Shown in pieces: positions 33,039 through 43,313 of a DNA stretch of 64,000 bases (position 1 is its first letter; each line of letters begins with the position of its first letter). Both the position numbers and the translations under genes were made by a program. Under the pieces are notes generated by a model. The model made no database searches and had not been told where the DNA came from. It worked only from the letters and a program-made list of their open reading frames with translations. The stretch spans positions 372,001-436,000 of the forward strand of contig JAEHOE010000059.1 in NCBI GenBank assembly GCA_016858145.1. The letters run 5' to 3'. The DNA comes from Edaphochlamys debaryana. Its lineage: Eukaryota > Chlorophyta > Chlorophyceae > Chlamydomonadales.

Positions 33039-36000
33039 ATGTATGCGGTCAACACCTTCATCGTTTCCGCGCTCATGGCGACCGTGGCCATCTCGCTGTC
33101 GGGCAAGCCTTCGCAGCGCAGGCATGACAGCGCTCATCCTGAGCCTTGTAACATAGCCTTCCCGTCTGGCTTGCAGGTTCAGCCGGCGCTGTCGACTGTC
33201 CGGCAGGTAGACATGCGAAATTGCGTTCCCTGCCGTTCGCGACGGGCATAAGGGCAAGAACACAGCCTACATATTGCACTGGTATAATGCACGCACCCTG
33301 GATGGATGTCATGTATGACCTGCACCTACCCAGCTGCTTCCCCCCTTCCCCCGCCTCCCGGTCTCCCCCAAACTCCCCGCCTGGTCACCCATACCCACCC
33401 TCCCCGACAGACCCCCGCGGCATGGGCGTCATGATCCCCCTCTACGTGGACCCGGAGGACCTGGCCTTGATAGACCGAGTGGTGGGGAGGGGCAGGGAGG
33501 AGATCGGGGGAATGGAACAGGGGGAGGGGCCCGGGGAGGACGGGGCGGGGAGGAGGGGGATGCGTGGACGGGAAGGCAGGGGATGAGGGGGGGTGGGGGG
33601 CACGGCTGGCCCTCATAGACCGAGGCCGGGGCAAGTCTAACTGAGGGCAGGGGCAAGGAGACGGGGGCCGGGGTGAGGGGAAGGAAGTGGCGGAGGGGTG
33701 CCATTGCAGCGATCACAGACCCCAGAACGGCTCTGGCCCGGAGCTAGGAATCAAGAAGGGCCATAGAGCCCATTAGAACCCCGGGCTCAACGCAGGATCT
33801 GAAGGAGACAGCCTGAAGAGGTAGGCACCCGATCCTCCCGTGCGAATGCCGCCCTCTCCCCAACCGCAGGCGGCATACGGCAGCTCCTGTACGGTATCGG
33901 CCCTGGTGTCGGGGGAGGGCACGGGGCCCCCTCAGGACCACGTGATCCACATGGCGGCCTTCAAGCGCCTGGCGGACGCGGGTGGGGCAAGGGAGGAAGG
34001 TTGGGAGGGGGGCGTGGGGGTGACGGATGGGGTGTGCGTGTGGAAGAGGGGTTATTATAGACAACGGGGCGTAGTGCCGCGGTGACTGGCGTCGCATTAT
34101 GTTGGCCGACGCACAACTGCCTGTGCCTGTGAACGGGGTACCCTTCCGCCGAAAGTGGCTTCCAGGCTGAAAGTCCCCCCCTAGAGCAACCCCGGGCTGC
34201 TCCGCGCGTCGGTGCACCAAGCGGGGCTGGCGAGCCGGCTCCACCGAAGGAAAGCCCCGAGAAAGCCCCGCTTACCTCGCCGTTTACCTGTGCGCTGCTG
34301 CTGTGCGTCCTCCGCTCCTGGCCCGCCATCGCCCGAGCCCGTTCGCGAGTAGCGCGCCCACGGAGGCCTAAGCGTCCCCACGTCCCACGGAGCCGAACCT
34401 GTGGGTGGTGAAGGTGTAGTCCCAGAGACGGAGGGGAAGAGCGTGAGCGGCCGAAGACTTGAGAGCATGCCAGCGAGGTGAACAGGCGGACGGTGAAGGC
34501 CAGCGCGGCCAGGGTCTAGCAAGTAACCTAGGGCTCGGGCTATGGCGGTGTAGCCGGTGCGGCCACCTGCGCGGCAGGAAAGGGGGGGGGCAAAAACGGC
34601 CGTACCCGGACCATGTGAAGTGCGGGTGGAACCAGTGGGGGGGGGGGCCGGTGCGGTGCGGTGCGATGCTTTGCAGGGGGGGCGGACCCAACGCAAGGGG
34701 CGTGCGTGCTGGGGTGCATCGGGACTAGGGCAGTCGGCGGGCCATGAAGCGTGGCTCCCCACCGTCCGTGGAAGAGGGGAACTGTGGGACAGGGGGTTGC
34801 TGCAAGGGGCGAACGCAGCGGGTGAGTATGGGGTGGATGGGGCGGATGAGTGTCGTTCACGCTTGGGGAGCACGCCTTCATGCCTGCCTCGAGTCCTTGA
34901 TGAGCCCCAACTCGGTCGTCTCTCCTGCCGCCCAGGCGTCAAGCTGTACGGCTACGTGCACACACTCATCGCCGCTCCCGACACTGCCGTACGGCGGGTG
35001 GCCGACGTCACGGCAGACATACGGACCTGGTGCGTGCATGGGGCCGTGCATGGGGCCGCAATTCTCTTGCATGGTCACGCTTGGTTCTGCGGGGATTATC
35101 AGGTTGGACCCCGGTGGTGCGTGTCAAGTGGACCTGCCGTGTGATGTGCTGTACGGCAGGTTCGACCACTACGGCACCGTACTCACGGGCATCTTCGTGG
35201 ACGAGGTGGAGGAGGAGCCGTCCAACGTGAGACGGGCTACGGCGGGGCTGTGCGGCGCATACTGCCCGCGTGCAGCGGCACGGGGCACGATGCACCCCGC
35301 CGCGCAGGTCACCAACCTTCACTAGATGCATGCGCCATGTTTGCAACCGGTTGCCCTGCTCCCACACGCCGCCACCCGGCACCTGCTCCACACCCTGGAG
35401 TGTGTGGGGGTGTCGAGCAGACCTCCACGTCCCCACAGCTCCTGACAACTTCTCATCCATCTTCCCACTCACCGCCCTGTTCCAGGCCAATGCGCTATCC
35501 TACTACGGCGCCCTGGCAGACGTCATCCACGCCCGCGGCGGCCGGGTGGTGTTCAACCCGGGGACCCAGATCGGCTGCCGCCTGGCAGGGCTGGCGGTGA
35601 GCACGTGGGGCTCACTGATGTAACTCACTCACTCACCTCCCCGACCCCCACCCCCCTGCCGCAAAACTCCTGACCCCTAATCCCCGCACCCCCTCCTCCC
35701 GCCCCCTCCGTTCCCCTGCCCAGGACGTGTACGTGCGGTTCGAGTCCAGCGCCGCAGATTGGCGCTCCGAGGTCCGCGACGGGGCCCGCTGCGACTGCGC
35801 CTCCAGCGCCGCCTGCGCGCTGCTGGTGTACCGCCAGGTGTGTACGGCACACCACGTGTGTACGGCACCCCTGCCCACTCCAGCTGCGTGCTCGTGCAAC
35901 CCCAAGGAACAGCGCCGCGCTAGGACCTCAGCGGCCGGGTGAAGCTCCGGGGGCCCCAGCGAAACCCGGCGGCACTTTCCCCTTCGCGTGTGATCTCGAG

Positions 36001-38836
36001 CATGGCCTCACGTGCAAGTCGAAGCTGGTGACCCAGATCGACCGCTCGCCCCCCTCTGCCTGCACCGCGCCCTGTGCCGCCAGGACGACGGCTCTGCGGG
36101 GGCGCTGCAGGGCCTGGTCGCCCAGGCCGAGGACCGGGGCTTCTCCTTCGTCTACCTCACCGACGACCGCCTGCCCAACCCCTGGGACGCGCTGCCCAGC
36201 TACTGGCCGGCCTTCATGCGCGCCGTGACGGGGGTAGGTGGGTGAGAAGGGATGGGGGATGGAGGGTGGGGCAAGGCTGGACGTCTGGGCGTCTGGGCTG
36301 CAAAAGGCTTTGAAAGGCTGCACGGCGAAGGCTTTTGGGCGGGGGTCCGGGTCACGCCGCGCCCTCACAACCGCCTCCACTACCCCCCCACAGTCTTCCG
36401 GCCCTACGCCAACCCCGTCGCCCTCGCCCTCGCCCTCGCCAAGGCCGCAGCCGCAGCCCCGCCCGCGGCCGCGGCCGCGGCGATCCAAGCCGTCCCCCAG
36501 GGCTTCCCCTCAGCCGTCCCCCAAGCCCTCCCCCAAACCATCCCCCAGCCCCTCACCCAAGCCTTCCCCCAGCCCTTCTCCCAAGCCTTCCCCCAGCCCG
36601 TCTCCCAAGCCTTCCCCCAGCCCCTCCCCCAAGCCTTCTCCCAGCCCCTCGCCCTCCCCCGCTCCCACCCCAGCCGGCATCTGGCGCCCCTCCGGCCCCC
36701 ACCGCTGGCAGTGGCAGTTGACCGGATCCAACTTCCGCCCCATGCTGATGACTAAGCCGGACGTAATCGACGTGGACGTGGACGCCGTGGAGGACATGCT
36801 GGCACAGGCCAAGCAGCTGAGCATTGCCCGCACCTCTTACAAGGTGGATAGGTCGGATCCAGGGTTGCTAACTATCTCAAAACGCAATACTCCCTTGCCG
36901 TTAGACGTGTAGTTGGTTGGATGACAGCTTGCATTGACGAAAGATGTACGCTTGCCTCCCCTCCTGACAGCTCATCTGCTACTTTAGCTCGGGCACCTTT
37001 GAGGAGTTCCGTACTGATGCTGACGCGGAGCGAGGCGTGGATTGGGCAGCCGTATACCGTACACTGGGCGGTATGGGAGGTACGGCCGCCGGCAAGGCCG
37101 TACCGGGCCCGCTGTTTCTGCAGTACATGGACTACCCCTGGGTGGACGAGATCTGGTTCGCGATCGACTCGACGGCCGCCAGGGACGTCCTCGTGCAGCA
37201 GGTGGGGCCTGGAGCGGGCCTGTGGGGGCCTGATGGGGCCTGCGGTTGAGACCGTATGGGCCTGGCTAGGTCCTCATCCGAGCCTTCTTCTGGGCTGTGT
37301 ACCGATACCACAGCTCCCCTTGCCGTACGCCGCCGCCGCACATGATATCGCCCACAGGTCATGATCCCCCGCATGCAAAGTGCCGTACGGGCCGGCTGTG
37401 ATGCCATCGAGATGGTGAGGGGGGAGGAGTTGTGTCAGAGAAGGGCTTCATGAGGGAACGAGCTAACCCGGGAAAGAGCGAAGGCGGGAGCGGGCCCCAT
37501 GCGAGCGCGTCATCCAGCAGGCTTTTAGCTGCCAGCCCCAAAGCTCCCTGTACCTGTCCTGCCGAAGCCTGCCTCATCAAGCTACCGCAAACCTTACTCT
37601 CCACCATCTCTTCATCTTCGTGACCTCAGGACAACGTCGACACCTACCAGAATGTTCCCCAGACTTCGAAAAAGCGGGGCGTGACCCTGGCCCAGAACCT
37701 GGCGTACAACCAGGCGCTGCTGGACGCCGCACACGGGCTGGGGCTGGTGAGGGCTGCTGCGGGCGCCTGAGAGGGGGGGTTGCAGTGGGGCTGGTGATGG
37801 ACGATGAGGAGTCATGGGTCGGGTAGCTGTGCGCATGAGGTGAGGCCGGTGTCAGCGCAAGCGAGCACACGCATATCATGAGCACTGCTCACGCCTCCTG
37901 TGCCTTCCTCTGTCCCCCACCCCCACCCCACCCCCACCCCCAGTCCGTGGGCCTGAAGAACGCTGTGGGCATGCTGACGGAGCGGTTCGCGGACGGGCGC
38001 CGGGTGGCGGACGCATACGACTGGTGGGGGCCTGGGGGCGGGGTCGGGGCTTGAGGTAGGGCGGGGATGGGCGGTGGGTTGAAAGCACGCCGGGGGCAAC
38101 CTGTGTGGAGTGATCTGAGTGAACGTGGGCGTAGAATGTGGGGGCGTTCATCTCTACCCTCGCTCCGCCCAACCCCCAGGTTCCTGAGCGAGGAGTGCTA
38201 CACGTACGATGAGTGCGACAGCTACCAGAAGAGCATCAAGCGGTGAGGACTGGGAGTGGCAGCACGGTCGCTCACCTTCCCGCAGCCACCAGCCTTGTCG
38301 CTTGGCGCCCCTCGTCCTCGTCCACTCCCATCCCCGCCTAACAACCCACTGTTTCTTGCCCCCAACCGCCCACCCACCCGCAGCCCCGCCTCCGTCTTTG
38401 CGGTGGAGTACTGCGATGCGATCAAGGCATTCGGCGATCCGGAGATGGTCAACCTCAAGCCGCCCTGCGTGTGCGGTATTGCCACATCCCCCGCTTGGAA
38501 TGACCCGTCCGGGGTGGGTCCGTGGGACAGTGGGGCAGCGCTACTGGGATGTGTACTGGGATATTTTCTCAAGGGGGCATTGGGGCATTGGCCTGAACCT
38601 CTGCTGTGTACCCACCCTTGCCCCCCCCCATGCCCTCTCCCTCTACCTCCACCCCCTCCTGCCAGGTGGTGATGAACCTGCTGATCAAGCACGTGAACCT
38701 GGAGACGCAGGGAGCGGACTGCAGGGACTACTGCGCACGGCCGGGGGTCACCTGCGCAGCGCCGGCAGGGTCAGACCCGGCGGCGTGCGCCGTATCCAAG
38801 TCCGCTGACATCTGTCCGTCGTACAGCATCGTGTGA
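33039..38836 (+). CDS. Secreted GH135-like (spherulin-4) + GH114 fusion glycosidase, copy A
   Basis: Seventeen exons sum to 704 codons (703 aa). A signal peptide (VSALMATVAISLSG) precedes a spherulin-4 domain (~30-271) with IPLYVDP, LYGYVHT, candidate acids D138/E139 in GIFVDEV and E190 in RFE. A linker of KPSPSPSP repeats (~272-366) follows, then GH114 (~367-640): WQWQLTGSN, DVIDVDVD, LICYFSSGTFEEFR, GCDAIEM-DNVD (D518), GLKNAVG, SEEC (E587/E588), VEYC (E612), and a Cys-rich tail. In fungi the GH135 enzyme Sph3 and the GH114 enzyme Ega3 cleave galactosaminogalactan, so a galactosamine-containing polysaccharide is the inferred substrate, acting outside the cell. Intron 1 uses a GC donor. Exon bounds: 33039-33102, 33177-33206, 33411-33481, 33870-33981, 34936-35029, 35160-35226, 35486-35596, 35724-35837, 36084-36233, 36394-36843, 36971-37201, 37358-37414, 37630-37746, 37944-38023, 38180-38242, 38384-38513, 38666-38836. 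Confidence 0.88.
34052..34779. mobile_element. Insertion with 12-bp target duplication in an intron
   Basis: The 12-mer GTGGAAGAGGGG occurs at 34040-34051 and again at 34768-34779. The duplicated intron at 1-345 has the same flanks joined without the intervening ~716 bp, so it shows the empty site. The insert has no terminal inverted repeats that I can see, no convincing open frame, and two G-runs. The long duplication suggests target-primed retroposition rather than an LTR element. Confidence 0.65.
36394..36678 (+). repeat. Ser-Pro/Lys-Pro linker repeat
   Basis: Tandem units encoding KPSPSPSP link the two enzyme domains. Such linkers are typical of volvocine hydroxyproline-rich wall proteins and are usually heavily glycosylated. 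Confidence 0.8.
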
Positions 38837-40047
38837 TCCACGCATGTGACCTGCATCCGCATGATCTGGTAGCCTGGCCTAGATCGGGAAGGAGGAATTC
38901 CGTTTAGCCTTCAGTGGTTTTAATGAACAACCGGCGGCTTCATCGAGTTACTGTGGTGGGGCCCAAGGGCTCAAGGGTGGGGCGAGCGTTTTGCCCCCGG
39001 GCGCATGCCCCCGGATAAGAAGCAAGCGCATTCGCGTTGTTGCAGCATCCGTCCCGCCTGGGATCTAGTATCATTCATGCCGTCCAGGGGATCTGGTATC
39101 ATTCATTCCGTCTGGGTGGATACGCAGAATGTGTTGTACTATCGTGCCGCCGGCGACGGCTGTGTTGCTGCCGCCTCAAAGGGCACTGAGGGTGCGGGCG
39201 AAGACGTCCTGGTGGAGACGGCCGCAGAGGATCGGTGGAAGGTAGTGGTACCGAGAGTCCGTGACCAATGGCCGTGTTGAACCGAGCCCGCGAGGCCAGC
39301 CGCTCTCTGCACTCTGCCGCGCTTCCGAGTTCCGGGTACCTCCATCCCGTGCCCCCAGACCCCGCTCTCTCAGCGGGAAGAGCGACCCAGCGCGCGCACC
39401 CTGCCATCCACTTTGCCCTCCACCTTCCACGCCCCACTCCCGGCCAGTGACCGCCGACCGATAGCACAGCCCATGGCCTCACCGGCCCCAGGGGACCTCA
39501 CCCCCGCCACTTCATCCCTAGGTCCCCACAGCTGCATGGCGCCCAAGCCCCAACGCACGGCTCTCGAGTCTCGGCTGGCCACGGAGGTGCAGCAACGGCC
39601 CCCGCCGGCCCCAGCCCTGGTCAGTGTAATCGGCGCCTGCGGTCCATCGGCCGCTCATCCTGCAACCACCGTTCCATGTTCTGCCGCCCGCCCTCCACGC
39701 TGCTCAGATGCCTCGCCGCCCCACCCCGCCGTAGCACCGGCCTGCGCCTGCGCCTGCGGTCCCTGGGGCCCGCGGCCCTCCCTCTGCCCTCGCTCTCTCG
39801 CGCTCCCGCCAAGACGCTCACAGCCCTTCCTCTTGCCTCCACCCCAGTGCTCCCGCTCAGGCTCACAGCCCTCCCCCATCCACCCTTATTAGGCCACCTG
39901 ACCCCCCACCCCCGCCTGCTGCACCTGTGGCCCCGCCCGCATCCGCTGCAACCACTCAGGCTTCACAGCCCTCCCATCCTCCCTTATTAAGCCCGCCTCA
40001 ACGCCCCCTGCAGCGCCTGCGCCCCCAGCCTTCCCATCCTCCCTGCT
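38837..40047. other. Intergenic region between convergent genes
   Basis: No gene is supported. It includes a near-tandem repeat of GATCTGGTATCATTCAT/GATCTAGTATCATTCAT around 39060-39110 and C/T-rich low-complexity sequence that likely includes the 3' untranslated region of the minus-strand gene. Confidence 0.45.
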
Positions 40048-43015
40048 CTACTCCATCTCGCCCTCCGCCGGCCCCGGCCCCGCCTGCTGCTGTGCCTGCT
40101 GTGCCTGCTGCGCCGCCGCCGCGGCCTGCATGCGCTGCAGCCGCTGGCGCTCGCGGCCCGCCTCCAGCAGGCGCTTGGTGCTGGCGGTGAGCCGCACCTG
40201 ACAAGGGGAGGGGGAGGGGTGGTGAGGCGGGGTTGGGTGGTGGCATTGCTTGACGAATCGACGGGAGTGTTGGGGTTGTACGTGCTGGCAAGGTTGCGTG
40301 ACCCCCCTACAGTGCCCCCCCCCGCCACCCCCACCTGGCGCTGTATCATGGCGGAGGCGTAGTACTCGGCCTTCTCCTGAGAAGAGTGAGAGGGTGTGAG
40401 GGAGGGAGGCATTGTATGTGAAGAGCTGCTCGCGGGTGCGTGTGAGAGTGAAAGGTTAAGATGATGACAGCTCCCGGCACTGCTGAGGCCGGCGACCGAA
40501 AGGTCCAACCCGGCCGGCCGGGGAGGGACAACCTCGTTGCCCTGAAGGGCCCACCTGCGCGCCCTGGTTGACTGCCGTACGGATCACGATGTAGGCCGTC
40601 ACGTGGTTGTACGGGATGCCACCGAGGGGCATGGCGGCGACCACCTGGGGTTGGGGGTGCGGCGTGGGATAAGGTGGGCTGGGAATGGTAGGCAGGAGTA
40701 CGGCGGCAGGGAGGCCTACGGAGGCGTGGGGAGTTCCAAGAGCATCACCCGTCCTCCAGTAACTCTCCCCCTTGATCCTCCACGCCCACCGCCTAAATCC
40801 ATCCCCACGCACGTCGTACACCCCCACCTACCACACCCACCACCCTCCCTTCCCCTTCAACCCCCAGGACCCACCTCCTCGATCCACGCCAGCTCCCCCG
40901 CGTCCCCCCACCCCCGCAGCAGCTCGTGCACCCGCGTCATGCTGAGCAGCAGGCCCAGCTCCGTGGCGCGGCGCAGAGCCTCCACCAGCACGTCCGGCGC
41001 GTCCGCGGCGCGGATCATCTGCCGTACAGATGGGGCCGTACAGATCGGGGGAGGAGGCATGGGGGGTTGCCGGCAGCCAAAAGGTAGGTGGGTGGTATAG
41101 AGCCCACGCAGACCCCACAGGCGTGTGGGGAGTCCTCACCTCGCGACCTTCACCCTCGTCTCCTCATCCCCTCCCGCCTTCCTTACCCCCTCCCTCCCTC
41201 CTTCCCTCCCCCCTCCCTTCCCTACCCGCCGCCCCTTACCCTGAGGAAGGCTACCGCCAGGTTGGGCGAGTACGGCTCCACGCGCCCCTGCCGTACAAGC
41301 GATGCCCGTACAGCCGCGAACGCCGCCAGTGCCGTACGCGCCTCCTCGGGGGATGTGGCCAGCTTACACATCATGTACAGCGCGTCGGCCCCTGACACGT
41401 GGGAGGGGGGAGGGGGAGGGTCGACGGGTGGGGGCAGGGTACACAGCAGTATGCGCATACCGTACAAAGTGCCTGGCGCCCGCCGCTGGGGCCCCGCCGG
41501 ACGACACTGCCCCCTCCCCCTCCAACCCCACCCCGGCGCCTCCCTCCCCTCTCCTCCCCCCTCACCGCACGTGTTCTTCTCGCACCGGGCCACGATCTCC
41601 TCGTACAGGGAGGCGGGGGTGTACTCGGGCTTGGCGAACCAGGCTGGGGGGGAGACGGGGGGGGGGGCAAGGGGCGGAGGGGGCAGGAGAGTGGGCCGAC
41701 GGGCAGCCGGAAGGTGACCAGGACAAGGGGGAGGGTGGGCGAGGTGAGCACATCCCGGCCGCCGCCCAGGTCCCGCCCCTCACCCCCATTCCGCCCATGC
41801 CCTCGCTGTCCCTCCGACCTTGCCTGTATCCCACCTCGTCACCCGCCTCTCCCCCACAGAACCCCCGCTACCCACCGTTGGGCAGGCGGCTCCAGTAGCC
41901 CTTGCTGTACGGCCGCCACCTGCGGGGAGGGGTTACCACGGGGGACAGGAGGTTGGTCAGGGGGAGGAGCAGAGGGCCGACAGCACCCAAGGAGCTTCGC
42001 CAGATCCGAGCCACGGGTGCAGGGACCCCAGGGGCGGGGGCCCCGCCGGCAATGGAGCCCCGCCTGTCCCTGCCCCTGTTGAGGTCCAACCTCCGAGGAT
42101 CCTGGCGCCAGGAGGCCCGGAGGTTGGACCTCAACAGCCCCCACTCGCCACACTATAGTCGCGGGGCTGTGCCGGGCTGCACAGAGGCCGCCACAGGGCC
42201 CGAGTCGAGGCGGGAGGCTGCGAGCCGGTGCAGCCCCCGTGGGAGCCCGGCTGCAGCCAGGACCGCCCGGGCCTGTCCCCTGCCCTGCCCGGCTCTTCAC
42301 CCGTTTACTTCCACAACCACACCCCTCCTTCTTTCCGCGGACTTGCACACCAGCAAGCGGGCCCCGCAGGGCACTGACGTGCACGGTGCATCACAATGCC
42401 GCTGCCCCGCGGGATGCCGATGTGCTGACTCACACTTGCTGTCCGCCCCCTGGAGGCTTGTCAGCCGTTCAAAACCCTCCCCGTCACCCTTACCGCACGA
42501 CCCCGCCCCGACCCCGCCCCGATCCCGCCCGCGGGATGCCCATGTGCACATGATGCCCAACCGCACCTTGCCGCCTGCGCCCCGCCAGCTCCCGCCGGGC
42601 CCTGCCCCCCAGCCTGCTCTCGCAACGCTGCGTTGGCGGCCTGGCGCTGGAACTCGCGGAACTCGGAGAACTGGCCGGACCCCATGGGGCCGGGCGCAGA
42701 CCCGTAGTTGACATCGCCAGCGGCGCAGGTCACGGCATGGCGCCGACCGCTGGTCGAGGCCTCGCCTGATTCCGGGAGGGAAGGGGTTGTAGCGAGGTAG
42801 GTTGAGGGAAAGCTGGGGGGAATCTAGGGAGTAAGGAGGGTGCTGCCTCGCGCGTCGTGGTGCCGACCTGGGCAGTGAGGGAAGGGCGGTCGCGCCACGA
42901 CGGGTGCCACAGCGGGGCCGACCTGCCGCCCCGAAGCTGATGCAGCGTGAACGTTGCTAGCTTGGGGCTGCCGCCAGGTGCTCGCGCCTTGCAGCGCGCT
43001 GTGGAGAGCGACCAT
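40048..43015 (-). CDS. Predicted organelle-targeted helical-repeat (PPR-like) protein
   Basis: About nine exons, all with phase-consistent canonical junctions, start at 43015. Exon order on the minus strand: 43015-42868, 42765-42567, 41919-41876, the ~41640 exon (WFAKPEYTPASLYEEI), the ~41390 exon, the ~41020 exon, the ~40647 exon, the ~40379 exon and the terminal exon ending at 40048 (TAG). The N-terminus is Ala/Ser/Arg-rich without acids for about 50 residues, like a transit peptide. The body consists of paired helices resembling degenerate PPR units (SPEEARTALAAFAAVRASLV, APDVLVEALRRATELGLLLS, IPYNHVTAYIVIRTAVNQGA). The tail is basic and Gln/Ala-rich. A role in organelle RNA metabolism or the mitoribosome is inference from this pattern only. 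Confidence 0.68.
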
Positions 43016-43313
43016 GGCTCCCGCCGGCGCTCTACGAGCCCAATTGCTCCCAAAATTGCAAAGAAATCTCAGCCTGTATGTGTGTTCCAGAGTGATTCTC
43101 CAATTGGGTGTTGCCCGACCTCCGCCCCGGGATGGGGTGCTCGTGCTGCGATGGACACCAAAGGTGGCCTGCTGTCCCTGCTGCCCTAACGCATGCATGA
43201 AACGCGTTGACGTTTATCTAGCCCACCACTGACAAGAGGTGCACGCTCAGCGGGCAGTGGCGGGAACATTGACCTCACCAACTCAGCGCGTAGACCACAC
43301 CGAGGCCTAGAGC
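43016..43313. promoter_or_regulatory. 298-bp divergent promoter
   Basis: This is the only DNA between the start codons of the PPR-like gene (-) and the SET gene (+). It must hold both leaders and core promoters. I see no clear TATA box; CCAATTG/CAATTGGG occurs twice (around 43042 and 43100). Confidence 0.55.

Noticed and set aside
34181..34942. A gene inside the intron insertion of copy A (minus strand, 253 codons)
   Set aside because: It extends across the insertion boundary into host intron and exon, is low-complexity Pro/Ser/Arg, and shows no domain.
36252..36755. Alternative Ala-rich frame through the copy A linker
   Set aside because: Only the Ser-Pro frame joins in phase to both the upstream spherulin exon and the GH114 domain.
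39413..40000. A plus-strand gene in the Pro/Ser-rich open frames
   Set aside because: No start context, no domain, and it overlaps the likely 3' untranslated region of the minus-strand PPR-like gene.
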